Assembly (NCBI RefSeq): GCF_029844725.1
Contig: NZ_JAOCKJ010000003.1
Span: 248,001-312,000 of the forward strand
Source of the DNA: Pantoea sp. GD03673
Lineage (GTDB): Bacteria; Pseudomonadota; Gammaproteobacteria; Enterobacterales; Enterobacteriaceae
Direction: 5' to 3'
DNA: 64,000 nucleotides
The notes under the pieces were generated by a model. That model was given only the letters and a program-made list of their open reading frames with translations, was not told the DNA's origin and searched no databases. This document shows, in pieces, positions 46,652 through 55,536 of the stretch. The first letter of the stretch is position 1. Every line of letters starts with the position of its first letter. The translations under genes were made by a program, and so were the position numbers.

Positions 46652-47194
46652 ATGAATCAGCATGCTGATGTCCTGGTCTGGGGCCACGGCCCTGCCATTT
46701 TTGAAGTCTTTCTGGAACCGACCTGCCCTTTTTCGGTACGCGCGTTTAATAAATTCGACGCGTTACTGGCGCACGTGGGTGAAGAGAAGATGACGCTGAA
46801 AATTCGCCTGCAATCCCAGCCGTGGCACCTCTTTTCCGGGCTGATTGTGCGTTATATTCTTGCCGCCGCCTGTGAAAGCAAAGAGGCGGCAAAGAAGGTG
46901 ATGCAGGCGGTGGCCGATCATCGCGACGAGTTTGAGTTCACCGACCACTGCACCGGCCCGAACCGTGAAGCGACACCTGACCAGATTCTGGCCCGCCTGA
47001 AGGCGTACAGCAGCGTGGATGCCAGCGCCGCCTTTGATCAGCCCGAACTGCAGAATGCGATTAAATGGCACTGCCGGTATGCCCGCCAGAATGGTATCCA
47101 CGTTTCCCCCACCTTTATGGTTAACGGTCTGGTGCAACCCGATATCAGCAGCGGTGACGATATTGAGCACTGGGCGAGCTTTCTGATTCGTTAG
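46652..47194 (+). CDS. DsbA-like thioredoxin-fold protein with single active-site cysteine
   Basis: The 180-residue protein has a thioredoxin-type start (AIFEVFLEPTCPFSVRAFNKF). Only the first cysteine of a CxxC motif is present (C-P-F-S). A helical insertion and a conserved cis-Pro region (GIHVSPTFMVNGL, about 147-159) follow. It has no signal peptide, so it is probably cytoplasmic, similar to FrnE/2-HCT-like DsbA homologues. A monothiol site suggests glutathione-linked rather than disulfide-forming chemistry. The ATG at 46652 has AAGGAG six bases upstream. Confidence 0.72.
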   Translation: MNQHADVLVWGHGPAIFEVFLEPTCPFSVRAFNKFDALLAHVGEEKMTLKIRLQSQPWHLFSGLIVRYILAAACESKEAAKKVMQAVADHRDEFEFTDHCTGPNREATPDQILARLKAYSSVDASAAFDQPELQNAIKWHCRYARQNGIHVSPTFMVNGLVQPDISSGDDIEHWASFLIR

Positions 47195-47396
47195 TTTTTG
47201 TGCGCGGCTAAGCTGGCCGCGCCCGGCTCTTCCTTCGCCGCCCCCACAGCAAATCCAATGTCCTGATAATAAAGCCTGTTTTCCTGTGCAGAGGCCGGTT
47301 AAGCTGTAACGCTATCAGCCGCGTTTAAGCCGCTGCTTCATCATGCTCACGACGCCGCTGACCTGCATTTATGCCGATTTTATTGAGGATTTACGG

Positions 47397-47810
47397 ATGA
47401 CCATGACGCTGGAACAACTGCAGGATAAATATCCGGGTGCCTTCGCCGATGCATTTGGTGACTCCCCGGCTTTAGCCAGCGAGCTCGCCACGCTGATTAT
47501 TGCCGGAAAGAAGGTAGCGACCTGCGGTTCGTTGCAAAGCTGGCAGGATCAGGACATCCTGCCTCAGCCGGGCGGTTACAGCATTGTCCTGAACGGTGAA
47601 CAGCAGCCCGTCTGCGTGATCCGCACCACCGGACTGTTCCTGACGCGCTTTGATCGCGTCACGCCCGAGATGGCGATGCTGGAGGGCGAAGGCGATCTCA
47701 GCCTCGACTACTGGCGTCAGGAACATCAGCGCTACTTTGAACGTACAGGCTATTTCCACACTGAAATGGAGCTGATTTTCGAGACGTTCCAGCTGGTCGA
47801 GGTAGTGTAA
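47397..47810 (+). CDS. ASCH-domain protein
   Basis: This protein of 137 residues has the ASCH (PUA-like) pattern. A small N-terminal helix bundle precedes ATLIIAGKKVATCGSLQSW, and the core is QPVCVIRTTGLFLTRFDRVTPEMAMLEGEGDLSLDYWRQEHQRYF (about residues 60-105). ASCH proteins are predicted RNA-binding, and E. coli YqfB is an amidohydrolase for N4-acetylcytidine. This one is of the longer class. GAGG lies nine bases before the ATG. It converges on thiF. Confidence 0.8.
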   Translation: MTMTLEQLQDKYPGAFADAFGDSPALASELATLIIAGKKVATCGSLQSWQDQDILPQPGGYSIVLNGEQQPVCVIRTTGLFLTRFDRVTPEMAMLEGEGDLSLDYWRQEHQRYFERTGYFHTEMELIFETFQLVEVV

Positions 47811-47819
47811 GGCGACAGG

Positions 47820-48788
47820 CTACAGCGTGTTTGCCGCCATCAGTGCCAGCCGCGTGATTCCCCGTGCGGCGAGATTCTCTGCCGCCTGAGCAGCGCGCAT
47901 TCCGCTGGCACAGACCAGTACCACACGCCGATCAGACGGCGGCTGCCAGGCCGCTATCTGCTGCGGCAGAATCCGCTCTACCCGTTCGGCCACGCTGATC
48001 GGCGCTTCGTCGGGACTGCGCAATTCCACAATGCAATCGTCCTCCTTAAGCATCAGTTTATCGACAAACGGGATGCCGGGCGCGTCGGGTTCAGGCGCGT
48101 CATCAAAGCGGAATTGCCTGATGTGCCAGTCCACAAAGTCGCAGTGGATCATGCAGCCGAGCGGCGACGGCGTCAGTTTCAGCAACACACTCAGCGCCAT
48201 CTGCGCCTGCATCGCCCCCAGTGTGGCAACCGCAGGCCCCATTACCCCCGCCGTGTTGCAGTTGCCCGAGGCCACGGGTAACTGAGGAAAGAGCGCACGA
48301 TAGCCGGGTGCGCCGCCGCAGAATCCACCGACATAGCCTTTGCGGCCCAGCACCGAGGCGCAGATCAGCGGCAGACCGCGTGGATAGCAGGCGTCGGAGA
48401 GCTGATAGGTGATGGCGAAGTTATCCGCTGCATCCACCACCAGATCAATCCCCGCCAGCGCCTGCGGCAGCTGGCTGGCGCTGAGCGAGTGCGGATGCGC
48501 CTCCACCTGACAGTCAGGGTTTCGCTGCGCAAGCGCGTGCTGCGCACAGATGGCTTTCGGATGGCCGACATCATCAACGCCGAACAGCGTCTGCCGGTGG
48601 AGGTTGTGCAGCTCAACCCGGTCGCCATCATAAAGGCGAATCAACCCCACGCCCGCGCCTGCCAGTAACGGCAGCAGCGTCGCACTCAGCCCGCCCGCCC
48701 CCACCACCAGCACCTTTGCACCCCTCAGGCGATGCTGCCCCGCTTCACCAATTTCCGGCAGCATGGTCTGCCGCTGATAACGCGTCAT
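47820..48788 (-). CDS. thiF: ThiF-like sulfur-carrier adenylyltransferase with C-terminal rhodanese domain
   Basis: This enzyme adenylates the C-terminus of ThiS for thiazole synthesis. The 322-residue protein has an E1-like domain (QRLRGAKVLVVGAGGLSATLLPLLAGAGVG region, about 18-48, and LHRQTLFG). It also has a C-terminal rhodanese-like segment (RRVVLVCASGMRAAQAAENL, about 287-306) with the C-x5-R type loop. E. coli ThiF is only about 251 residues and lacks this, so sulfur may be delivered in cis here. It is last in the thiOSGF operon, nine bases after thiG. Confidence 0.87.
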   Translation of the reverse strand: MTRYQRQTMLPEIGEAGQHRLRGAKVLVVGAGGLSATLLPLLAGAGVGLIRLYDGDRVELHNLHRQTLFGVDDVGHPKAICAQHALAQRNPDCQVEAHPHSLSASQLPQALAGIDLVVDAADNFAITYQLSDACYPRGLPLICASVLGRKGYVGGFCGGAPGYRALFPQLPVASGNCNTAGVMGPAVATLGAMQAQMALSVLLKLTPSPLGCMIHCDFVDWHIRQFRFDDAPEPDAPGIPFVDKLMLKEDDCIVELRSPDEAPISVAERVERILPQQIAAWQPPSDRRVVLVCASGMRAAQAAENLAARGITRLALMAANTL

Positions 48789-48797
48789 CGCCGCTCC

Positions 48798-49556
48798 TTA
48801 ACTGAATTGTGCCAGCCCGAAAATGGGCGTAGAGGCAGACGCCATATCGCGCTGCTCCATTAATCCCGAGTGAAACGCCTCATGCCCGCCGTGGATCGCG
48901 GCAGCAAAGGCACCCGCCATGCGCACCGGATCACGCGCTTTAGCCACTGCCGTGTTAAGGAGTACCCCGTCAAACCCCATCTCCATCGCCTGCGCCGCCT
49001 GGCCCGGCGCACCAATGCCCGCATCAATGATCAGCGGTACATCTTTAAACCATGCACGCATGGCGCGCAGTCCTTCGATATTACGCAGCCCCTGACCGGA
49101 GCCAATTGGCGCGCCCCAGGGCATCAGCACTTCACAGCCCGCCTCCAGCAGTTTTTCCCCCACAATCAGGTCTTCCGTGGTGTAAGGGAATACCTGAAAG
49201 CCATCAGCACAGAGGATCCTCGCGGCTTCCACCAGCGCAAAGGGATCAGGCTGCAGCGTGTCGGCATGGCCAATCACTTCCAGCTTAATCCACGACGTGT
49301 CGAACAGTTCACGCGCCATCTGCGCCGTCGTCACCGCCTCTTTCACGGTGTGGCAGCCTGCGGTATTGGGCAGAATACGTTTGTTGAGCTGCTGCAACAG
49401 CGAGCGAAACGCACCGCCGTCACTGCCTTCCCGACGCAGGCTGACGGTAATAATCTCCGCGCCTGATGCATTGATGGCCTGATGCAGAATGTCCGGTGAC
49501 GGATAACCGGCGGTGCCAAGCAGAAAGCGGGATTGCGGGGCAAATTGATAGAACAT
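48798..49556 (-). CDS. thiG: Thiazole synthase ThiG
   Basis: ThiG condenses deoxyxylulose-5-phosphate, dehydroglycine and ThiS-thiocarboxylate into the thiazole phosphate. This TIM-barrel protein of 252 residues has the family blocks [53 protein letters not shown] and [35 protein letters not shown]. The start is two bases after the thiS stop. Confidence 0.95.
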   Translation of the reverse strand: MFYQFAPQSRFLLGTAGYPSPDILHQAINASGAEIITVSLRREGSDGGAFRSLLQQLNKRILPNTAGCHTVKEAVTTAQMARELFDTSWIKLEVIGHADTLQPDPFALVEAARILCADGFQVFPYTTEDLIVGEKLLEAGCEVLMPWGAPIGSGQGLRNIEGLRAMRAWFKDVPLIIDAGIGAPGQAAQAMEMGFDGVLLNTAVAKARDPVRMAGAFAAAIHGGHEAFHSGLMEQRDMASASTPIFGLAQFS

Positions 49557-49558
49557 GG

Positions 49559-49756
49559 TTAGCCTCCCTGCATCGGTGACAGAATTTCCAGCTGACTGCC
49601 CGCCTCAAGTTGCTGACTGGCATAGCGGCTGCGCGGGACAAATTCGCCGTTCAGCGCGGTGGCTACGGTGCGCGGGTCAATCTGCTGCTCCGTCATCAGT
49701 TCCGCCAGCGTGATTGCGCGGGTTTCAATCGTGCGTCCATTAAGTTGAACTCGCAT
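49559..49756 (-). CDS. thiS: Sulfur carrier protein ThiS
   Basis: This 65-residue ubiquitin-like protein ends in the required diglycine (SPMQGG), which is adenylated by ThiF and thiocarboxylated. The motif [21 protein letters not shown] is typical of the family. It overlaps the end of thiO by 17 bases. Confidence 0.95.
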   Translation of the reverse strand: MRVQLNGRTIETRAITLAELMTEQQIDPRTVATALNGEFVPRSRYASQQLEAGSQLEILSPMQGG

Positions 49757-50684
49757 GAGTCATCTCCTGAGTGAGTTGCAGCATGAGTTTTTCAGCCATG
49801 ATCGGGGCCAGTAAAAAGCCGTGGCGGTAAAGCCCGTTGAGCGAGAAACGGCCATTTTCATAGCGGACTTCCGGCAGGTTCTGTCGGTAGGCGGGACGCA
49901 GGCCGGTGCCGCTCTCCAGAATGCGCGCTTCGGCCAGCGCCGGATGCAGGCTGTAAGCGGCGCTGAGCAGCTCCATCATCGCCCTGGCGCTGATCGGGCT
50001 GCTGTCGTGACTTTCGACCATCGTGGCACCCAGCATGAAATGGCCCCCGGCACGCGGCACCAGATAGCAGGGAAAGCGTGGGTGCAGCAGCCGGACGGGA
50101 CGCGAGAGCTGAACGTCGGGCGAGTGCAGGATCAGCATCTCACCCCGCACGGCGCGCAGAGCGGGCTGCTGATCGGTGGCGTGAATGCCACGGCAGTCGA
50201 TGATTTTGCCGGTGGGGTTGCCGCTGTGAAAGGTTACGCCAGCCTGCTGCAATGTGGTGCGCAGTTGCTGCAACGCGCGGCGGGGATCGAGATGCGCCTC
50301 CGCCGCGAAAAACAGGCCACGGGCAAAACGGTTTTCCAGTGCTGGTTCGATGTCGCCTGGCGCGACCCACTGATGCTGCTGCGTCATGCTGGCGAAGCGT
50401 GTCAGTTCGCGGCTGTCACGCGGCGGCGCGACCACCAGCGTGCCCTGCTGCGCTACGCCATCAACGCGTTTTGCCCACCAGCCAGCAGCGTGCTGCCCCC
50501 ATTCGATCACCTGTGGCGGCGCGCTTTCTGCTTCGCACCAGGGCGCGAGCATGCCGCCCGCCCAGTGTGAAGCCGCACGACAGTCAGGCTGCGTAATGAT
50601 GTCGACGGTTTCTCCCCGCTCTGCAAGCAGCGTGGCAACGCACAGCCCGGCCACGCCGCTACCGAGCACAGACCAGCGGCTCAT
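49740..50684 (-). CDS. thiO: Glycine oxidase ThiO
   Basis: ThiO is an FAD amine oxidase that oxidises glycine to dehydroglycine for ThiG. This is the aerobic alternative to the radical enzyme ThiH, so this thiamine branch needs oxygen. This 314-residue protein has the N-terminal FAD fold (WSVLGSGVAGLCVATLLAERG) and conserved AASHWAGGMLAPWCEAE. Other blocks are RFPCYLVPRAGGHFMLGATMVE and the C-terminal GLYRHGFLLAPIMAE. ATG 50684 (GGTGGA just upstream) is preferred to a GTG three codons earlier. It is first in the operon behind a TPP riboswitch. Confidence 0.93.
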   Translation of the reverse strand: MSRWSVLGSGVAGLCVATLLAERGETVDIITQPDCRAASHWAGGMLAPWCEAESAPPQVIEWGQHAAGWWAKRVDGVAQQGTLVVAPPRDSRELTRFASMTQQHQWVAPGDIEPALENRFARGLFFAAEAHLDPRRALQQLRTTLQQAGVTFHSGNPTGKIIDCRGIHATDQQPALRAVRGEMLILHSPDVQLSRPVRLLHPRFPCYLVPRAGGHFMLGATMVESHDSSPISARAMMELLSAAYSLHPALAEARILESGTGLRPAYRQNLPEVRYENGRFSLNGLYRHGFLLAPIMAEKLMLQLTQEMTHASST

Positions 50685-50827
50685 AATGTCCACCGGACAG
50701 AAAGCACATAATTGAGAATGAGATGTTTCACTTTGGCCTCATTTTCCGTTAACGAAGACCCGTGATACCAGAAGGGAATAAGCAAAGGCGTCGCGAACGC
50801 GCCCGTGCGGCAAGTATCTGATGCGAT

Positions 50828-50934
50828 ACCCGTCTTCCTACGCCAGTATCAACTGGGTCAGGTTCTAAGGGTCGCTAAGCCGCGCGGTGCGCTATTAGCC
50901 TCTCAGTCTCTCTGGCGAGACTCCCCTGACGGGT
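50828..50934 (-). ncRNA. TPP riboswitch (thi box) controlling thiOSGF
   Basis: On the minus strand the element has the P1 stem ACCCGTC/GACGGGT, then GGGGAG, CTGAGAGG, ACCCTTAGAACCTGA and finally ACTGGCGTAGGAA. These are the hallmark conserved blocks of the THI element in the right order. It lies about 145 bases upstream of thiO. In enterobacteria such elements reduce expression when thiamine pyrophosphate is abundant. Confidence 0.95.
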
Positions 50935-51000
50935 TTAGTTGTAAGGTAAGCGGGCAGCTTCGTCAAGCCGCGCGCACGACGCCAGGTCAGAATATCGGGT

Positions 51001-51546
51001 TCAGCGGGCAGAACCGAACTGCCAGTCAGCTGCGGTTGCCAGCGTCACAAAAGGTCCCGCCAGCGTCTGGTTGTGATGCCCAATAATGCTCTCCGCAGTG
51101 AGTTGCGGGTTATCGACTGTGGTATGCGCATCGGCTATCAGCACAACGCTGAAACCCTGTTCCGGGGCTGCCCGACAGGTGGTATCAACACAAAACTCTG
51201 TTTTCATCCCGGCAATCACCAGTTGTCGGATGCCTCGCTGGTTCAGCTCACGTTGCAGGCCGGTTTCCCTGAAACAGCTGGGGTATCTTTTTGTGAAGAC
51301 GACGTCTGACTGTGCGTTAATCTGCAATTCGGGGATCAGATGTGTCAGCGGGCTTTGCGCGTGAAAAGGAGAACCATCGGGGCCGATATGGCGTGCGAAA
51401 AAAAGCGGGACATCAGCGAGTCGTGCTTTGGTGATGAGCAGAAAAATATTCGACAGAATCCGGTCAGCGGCATAGGGCGTCGCCGGGCCATGAAAAAGCC
51501 CCTGCTGCATGTCGATGATCAAAAGTGCACTTTCAGATGTGAACAT
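51001..51546 (-). CDS. Isochorismatase-family cysteine hydrolase
   Basis: The 181-residue protein has the family triad: Asp in ALLIIDMQQGLF (about residue 12), Lys in VFTKRYPSCF (about 85), and nucleophile Cys in MKTEFCVDTTCR (about 118). The family includes nicotinamidases, N-carbamoyl hydrolases and isochorismatases. The substrate here is unknown. It is a single gene between the riboswitch and an ArsR gene. Confidence 0.87.
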   Translation of the reverse strand: MFTSESALLIIDMQQGLFHGPATPYAADRILSNIFLLITKARLADVPLFFARHIGPDGSPFHAQSPLTHLIPELQINAQSDVVFTKRYPSCFRETGLQRELNQRGIRQLVIAGMKTEFCVDTTCRAAPEQGFSVVLIADAHTTVDNPQLTAESIIGHHNQTLAGPFVTLATAADWQFGSAR

Positions 51547-51622
51547 GTACTGGCTCCATTCAGATGTTAAGAACGGAGAGCAGCTCCCCGTCCGGTCTGG
51601 CGGGGAGTAAGGATCTGTTGTG

Positions 51623-51706
51623 TCAGGTGCCTGTCACAACGTCGCTCACGCCGCCGCTGAGCGCGGTGGTGGTGACGGTTGTGAAAGACAAAACTGACAA
51701 AAACAT
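51623..51706 (-). CDS. Possible 27-residue peptide upstream of the cysteine hydrolase (doubtful)
   Basis: A short frame (M-F-L-S-V-L-S-F, then Thr/Val-rich) has AGGA about eight bases before its ATG and lies 76 bases upstream of the hydrolase gene. A hairpin (CTCCCCG/CGGGGAG) follows it at about 51583-51606. It could be a small exported peptide or leader peptide. Size alone makes chance likely. Confidence 0.2.
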   Translation of the reverse strand: MFLSVLSFTTVTTTALSGGVSDVVTGT

Positions 51707-51788
51707 GGGCTGATCCTGAGTGAATGAATGCGAAAAGTCACCATCAAGAGATGGAACTCAGACAACACTACCCTGAATGCTGCCGCTT

Positions 51789-52103
51789 TTAAAGCGTCTG
51801 CAGTGATTGCGTCACCACGTCGGTTATTTCACGAATACGCGGTTCGGCGCGGCGATAATAAGTCCATTTCCCGACTTTGCTGGCTTCGACCAGTCCCGCA
51901 TTATGCAGTGCTTTGAGGCATAACGAGGTGGCGGGCTGCGATAAGCCCGCCTTGTCCTGGATGAGGCTGGCACAAACGCCATACTGTTCGAAGGGATAGA
52001 GCTGCGAATAGCCCGCAAACGCTTCGTCAGGATTTTTGAGCCACTTCAGCACTGCCACACGCGTGGGGTTGGACAGTAACTTCAGGGCATTTTCGGGGGA
52101 CAT
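51789..52103 (-). CDS. ArsR-family winged helix regulator
   Basis: This 104-residue ArsR/SmtB-type repressor has SNPTRVAVLKWL at the start and a recognition helix in LSQPATSLCLKALHNAGLV. The beta wing is KVGKWTYYRRAEPRI. The two cysteines (VCAS, SLCLK) could sense electrophiles rather than metal, since no canonical metal motif is evident. It is co-transcribed 16 bases after the old yellow enzyme gene. The 28-base palindrome upstream of that gene is its likely operator. Confidence 0.88.
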   Translation of the reverse strand: MSPENALKLLSNPTRVAVLKWLKNPDEAFAGYSQLYPFEQYGVCASLIQDKAGLSQPATSLCLKALHNAGLVEASKVGKWTYYRRAEPRIREITDVVTQSLQTL

Positions 52104-52119
52104 GCCGCCTCACAAAAGA

Positions 52120-53238
52120 TCAGGATGAGTAAAAGGGATAGTCAGTATAGCCTTTCTCACTGCCGCCATACAGGGAGGTGTGATCGACGGGATTCAGCGG
52201 ATAGCCTGATTCAATTCGCGCAGGCAGATCGGGATTAGCGATGAATGAACGCCCGAAACCAAACAGATCGCCCCACCCTTTTTCCAGAACATGCTGCGCT
52301 TTTTCAGCCGTGTAGCGCCCCGAATAGATGATCGGAGATCGGAATGTTTCCCGCAGCGCAACCCGGAAACTTTCTGGCATGTCCGGGCTGTTATCCCAGT
52401 CTGCTTCGGCAATAGAGAGATAGCCGACGTCGAGTTCATTCAGCAGCTGTGCAGCACGAATGTAGGTTTCGTGGGGATCACGTTCAACCAGACCAAGATA
52501 GACGCGTTCTTCGTCGGTACTCGAAAACAGCGGCGCAAACCTGACGCCGACGCGGTGGCTGCCAAAGACCGAACTGACTGCCTCAACCACTTCGCGCAGA
52601 AAACGCAGGCGATTCTCCGCTGAGCCGCCATATTCATCCGTGCGGAAGTTGGTGTGCTCAGAAATAAACTGGTTAATCAGATAACCGTTAGCGGAATGCA
52701 GCTCTACGCCATCAAAACCAGCGGCTCTGGCATTTTCAGCCGCGCGTCGGTAAAGCGCGACGATCTCTTTGACTTCGGCATGGGTCAGCACGCGCGGTTC
52801 GCTGGGTGCGGTCAGCATCCCGGTACCCGGCCCGGTTTCAATAAACACCCGGACGTTATCGGCGGCAATGGCGGAAGGAGCCACCGGCGGCGCTTTACCC
52901 GGCTGAAGTTCATTGTGTGACACGCGGCCAACATGCCAGAGCTGGCAGAAAATCGTGGCACCTTCCTGATGTACCGCCTCTGTGACCTTTTTCCAGCCAG
53001 CAATCTGGGCCTCGCTGTGGATCCCCGGTGTCCATGCGTAACCCTGCCCGCGTGGCTCAATCTGCGTGCCTTCGGTGATCATCAGTCCCGCGCTGGCACG
53101 CTGACGATAGTATTCCACCATCATGTCGCCGGGAATATTGCCCGGCTGTTCACTGCGGCAACGCGTCAGCGGCGGCAGTACAATACGGTTACGAAGGGTA
53201 AGATCGCCCAGTTGCAGCGGGGTAAAAAGAGACGGCAT
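52120..53238 (-). CDS. Old yellow enzyme, FMN-dependent alkene reductase (NemA-like)
   Basis: This 372-residue flavoprotein reduces activated alkenes and often nitro compounds with NAD(P)H. It starts PSLFTPLQLGDLTLRNRIVLPPLTRCR. It has the active-site and flavin motifs CQLWHVGRVSH, FDGVELHSANGYLINQF, NFRTDEYGGSAENRLRF and the C-terminal GFGRSFIANPDLPAR. The first 16 codons of the open frame overlap the operator and are excluded. It forms an operon with a downstream ArsR repressor. Confidence 0.93.
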   Translation of the reverse strand: MPSLFTPLQLGDLTLRNRIVLPPLTRCRSEQPGNIPGDMMVEYYRQRASAGLMITEGTQIEPRGQGYAWTPGIHSEAQIAGWKKVTEAVHQEGATIFCQLWHVGRVSHNELQPGKAPPVAPSAIAADNVRVFIETGPGTGMLTAPSEPRVLTHAEVKEIVALYRRAAENARAAGFDGVELHSANGYLINQFISEHTNFRTDEYGGSAENRLRFLREVVEAVSSVFGSHRVGVRFAPLFSSTDEERVYLGLVERDPHETYIRAAQLLNELDVGYLSIAEADWDNSPDMPESFRVALRETFRSPIIYSGRYTAEKAQHVLEKGWGDLFGFGRSFIANPDLPARIESGYPLNPVDHTSLYGGSEKGYTDYPFYSS

Positions 53239-53278
53239 AACAAAAAATCCTCTGGTGTATGAAGAGGCGACATTATAT

Positions 53279-53306
53279 TTACACATTTAAATTTGTAAAT
53301 GTGTAA
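53279..53306. promoter_or_regulatory. 28-bp palindromic operator upstream of the alkene reductase-arsR operon
   Basis: Perfect 11-base arms TTACACATTTA and TAAATGTGTAA flank a six-base spacer, starting 41 bases upstream of the reductase start. The location and symmetry suit autoregulation by the ArsR protein encoded at the end of the operon. Confidence 0.65.
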
Positions 53307-53637
53307 TCGCTGTTTTTTTGTCATGCGCCACGTGAAATCCGGGGTTAGCGACGCTATTGCTTAACCCCATGATGCTCTCTGGGGTGGATTGACTGCCCCT
53401 CATGCCATGATGTCACTCATCGTAAGCGGGCCGGAGTCGATCCCTGAATAAGGTTTTTTTTGAGCCGCCGTGTCACAAGAGATGACGTTGATTTTTTATG
53501 CGTTCAGAATCCCTCAGTCAGAGGAGCAGGCAGGTCATCACCGCCCATCAGAGAGTCAAACGTTGCAGGATGTATTACAAAGCATTCTGGCAGGGCACGA
53601 TAATTCATTCAGACAAGCTAATTTGAGGAGAAAGGGC

Positions 53638-54183
53638 GTGAACGACCCCATTTCTTTAGAAGCACTCGGGCCACGCATTTGTATTATGGGTCCGTCGAAC
53701 AGCGGGAAATCTACCTTAGCTGAGGCTATTTCTCGCAAAACAGCATTACCTGTAGTTCACCTGGATCAACTTCATCATATTCCGGGAAGCCATTGGATCC
53801 CCAGAGAACCGGCAGCGTTTCGCCTTCTGCATGCCGATGCAGTGAGTCAGGAAAAGTGGGTGATGGACGGTAATTACACAAAATGCATTGAAGCGCGACT
53901 CGCTCGTGCCACAGGATTCATTCTTCTCGATGTAAAAATGCCAGTGGCATTGCTACGCTATATTCGCAGGTGTTACTCATCCATACCGCGAATTGGCGGT
54001 CTCGGTATGAGCAGAGAGCCTGTAACCCTGGAGATGCTTAAATATATTATCCGCACTGCCCCGCAGAATCGGAAACGCCATAAGAAGCTTTACGACGAGG
54101 TCAGACTGCCAAAACTTCTGCTTCATTCTCCGCATGATATTCATGCCTGTCTGGAATACTGGGGCGTAGAGTCAGAAAAATGA
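53638..54183 (+). CDS. P-loop NTPase, adenylate kinase/FlaR (topology modulation)-like
   Basis: This 181-residue protein has Walker A GPSNSGKST near its start and the family-typical VVHLDQLHHIPGSHWIPREPAAF, WVMDGNYTKCIEARLARATGFILLDV and a C-terminal LLHSPHDI. Relatives are small nucleotide- or metabolite-kinase-like proteins of uncertain substrate. The GTG at 53638 has a GAGGAG/AAAGGG ribosome region. The frame is open for 56 more codons upstream, but that part looks non-conserved. Confidence 0.72.
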   Translation: MNDPISLEALGPRICIMGPSNSGKSTLAEAISRKTALPVVHLDQLHHIPGSHWIPREPAAFRLLHADAVSQEKWVMDGNYTKCIEARLARATGFILLDVKMPVALLRYIRRCYSSIPRIGGLGMSREPVTLEMLKYIIRTAPQNRKRHKKLYDEVRLPKLLLHSPHDIHACLEYWGVESEK

Positions 54184-54193
54184 AGCACCTGTA

Positions 54194-54631
54194 TCACAGC
54201 GATCTATCAACGAGCTTTAAACCCGCTAAAAGCGCATTTAACGACTCCACTGGCCCGGCATGATTTGTCGCTGAACGGGTGGTGTCCCACGGCATAGCAT
54301 CATCAATACAGTAATCCCCGATGCACTGCATTTCGGCAGGATCATTCAGTAATCCCAGCGGAAGCCAGATATAGGGTTTGTCACGCAACCGGTTGGGCAC
54401 GGTGGAACCACAGCTGGCGCAAAAATCGTTGCGATAACCTGAGGGTTTACACCATGAAACGATCTGGCTCTCGCCTGATGTCCACTTAAAGTGCCCCTCT
54501 TCTGTCAGCGTCGCGAGGTTGAAGCCCGTTCCGCTCTGCTTTCTGCACAGGGAGCAGTGGCAGCGGTAATAGAACGCGGGGGTGACTGAGATTTCAAACG
54601 TCACGGCTCCACACAGACATGCACCTTTCAT
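54194..54631 (-). CDS. GFA-family (glutathione-dependent formaldehyde-activating enzyme-like) zinc protein
   Basis: The 145-residue protein has the Gfa/CENP-V zinc-binding pattern: GACLCGAVTFEI, YRCHCSLCRKQSG and FCASCGSTVPN, giving the expected cysteine clusters. Most members have no established reaction despite the family name. It converges on the P-loop gene with a ten-base gap. Confidence 0.88.
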   Translation of the reverse strand: MKGACLCGAVTFEISVTPAFYYRCHCSLCRKQSGTGFNLATLTEEGHFKWTSGESQIVSWCKPSGYRNDFCASCGSTVPNRLRDKPYIWLPLGLLNDPAEMQCIGDYCIDDAMPWDTTRSATNHAGPVESLNALLAGLKLVDRSL

Positions 54632-54722
54632 TTCAACGCCTTAAAGATGGGGGTTCACAAGGGTTCGGTCGCTTGCAGTACGGCGACAGAGGCAGGTATC
54701 CCTCTTTCACCATGAACTGGCA

Positions 54723-55352
54723 CTAACTGCGGCTGAAGATCAGTTTCAGTCCCGCCAGCGCAAAGCAGCAGGCTAACAGCGCCTCAAGCCCGCGACGAAT
54801 GCGACGGTAAAAGGCGCTCATCACGGCCGTTGAGAACAGCAATGCATAACCGCCGAAGACAGACACACAAATAGCCGCACAGCCGCAGAGGATCATCGGT
54901 AGCGTTGAGGCAACCGCATCCGGCTGCAGCGCAAACGACATCATCGCCACCCAGGTAAGAATCGCTTTAGGATTGCCGATATGCATCAGGATGCCCTGAC
55001 GATACAGTCTGCCATAGGCAACCCGCTCATCACTGGCAGTAAACTCACCGGCTTCGGTACGGCGTAATGCAGATTTACCCGCTTTAAACGCCAGCCACAG
55101 CAGATAAATCCCGCCGCCCGTTTTCAACACAATCAGCAGCTGTGCGAACGTTGCCAGCACGGTCAGTACACCGCAGGCCGCCAGCAGCGCCCAGAGCATC
55201 GAACCGCTCACGACACCGGCAGCCAGCGCCAGAGCGGCACCTCTGCCCTTTTTCATTGCCGTGCCCATAATCGCCATATTACTCGGTCCAGGACTCGCCG
55301 TAGCGACAAAATAGGTGGTAAATATCAGCGTTAATTCGTGCGAAAGTGCCAT
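54723..55352 (-). CDS. LysE/RhtB-family amino-acid exporter
   Basis: This 209-residue inner-membrane protein has five to six helices and the LysE family start (LIFTTYFVATASPGPSNMAIMGTAMKKG). The conserved loop is ILMHIGNPKAILTWVAMMSF. It is likely to export an amino acid or derivative, though the substrate cannot be told. It is transcribed in the same direction as the GFA gene, about 90 bases apart. Confidence 0.88.
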   Translation of the reverse strand: MALSHELTLIFTTYFVATASPGPSNMAIMGTAMKKGRGAALALAAGVVSGSMLWALLAACGVLTVLATFAQLLIVLKTGGGIYLLWLAFKAGKSALRRTEAGEFTASDERVAYGRLYRQGILMHIGNPKAILTWVAMMSFALQPDAVASTLPMILCGCAAICVSVFGGYALLFSTAVMSAFYRRIRRGLEALLACCFALAGLKLIFSRS

Positions 55353-55536
55353 TATTTTCTCAGCAATGAGGGGGTTATCATGTTGTTATATCGGCTGACG
55401 CAGAAATTTGCTAATTCTTTGTGCGCTGACACTCGCCCGCTTAAAATTGCCTTCGCAGGCTGCTATTTAAAGCAGCCTTTGTTCAGGTTTTATTTTATTT
55501 ACGCCACATGCAGTCTGACACGGTACGCTTTATTAA

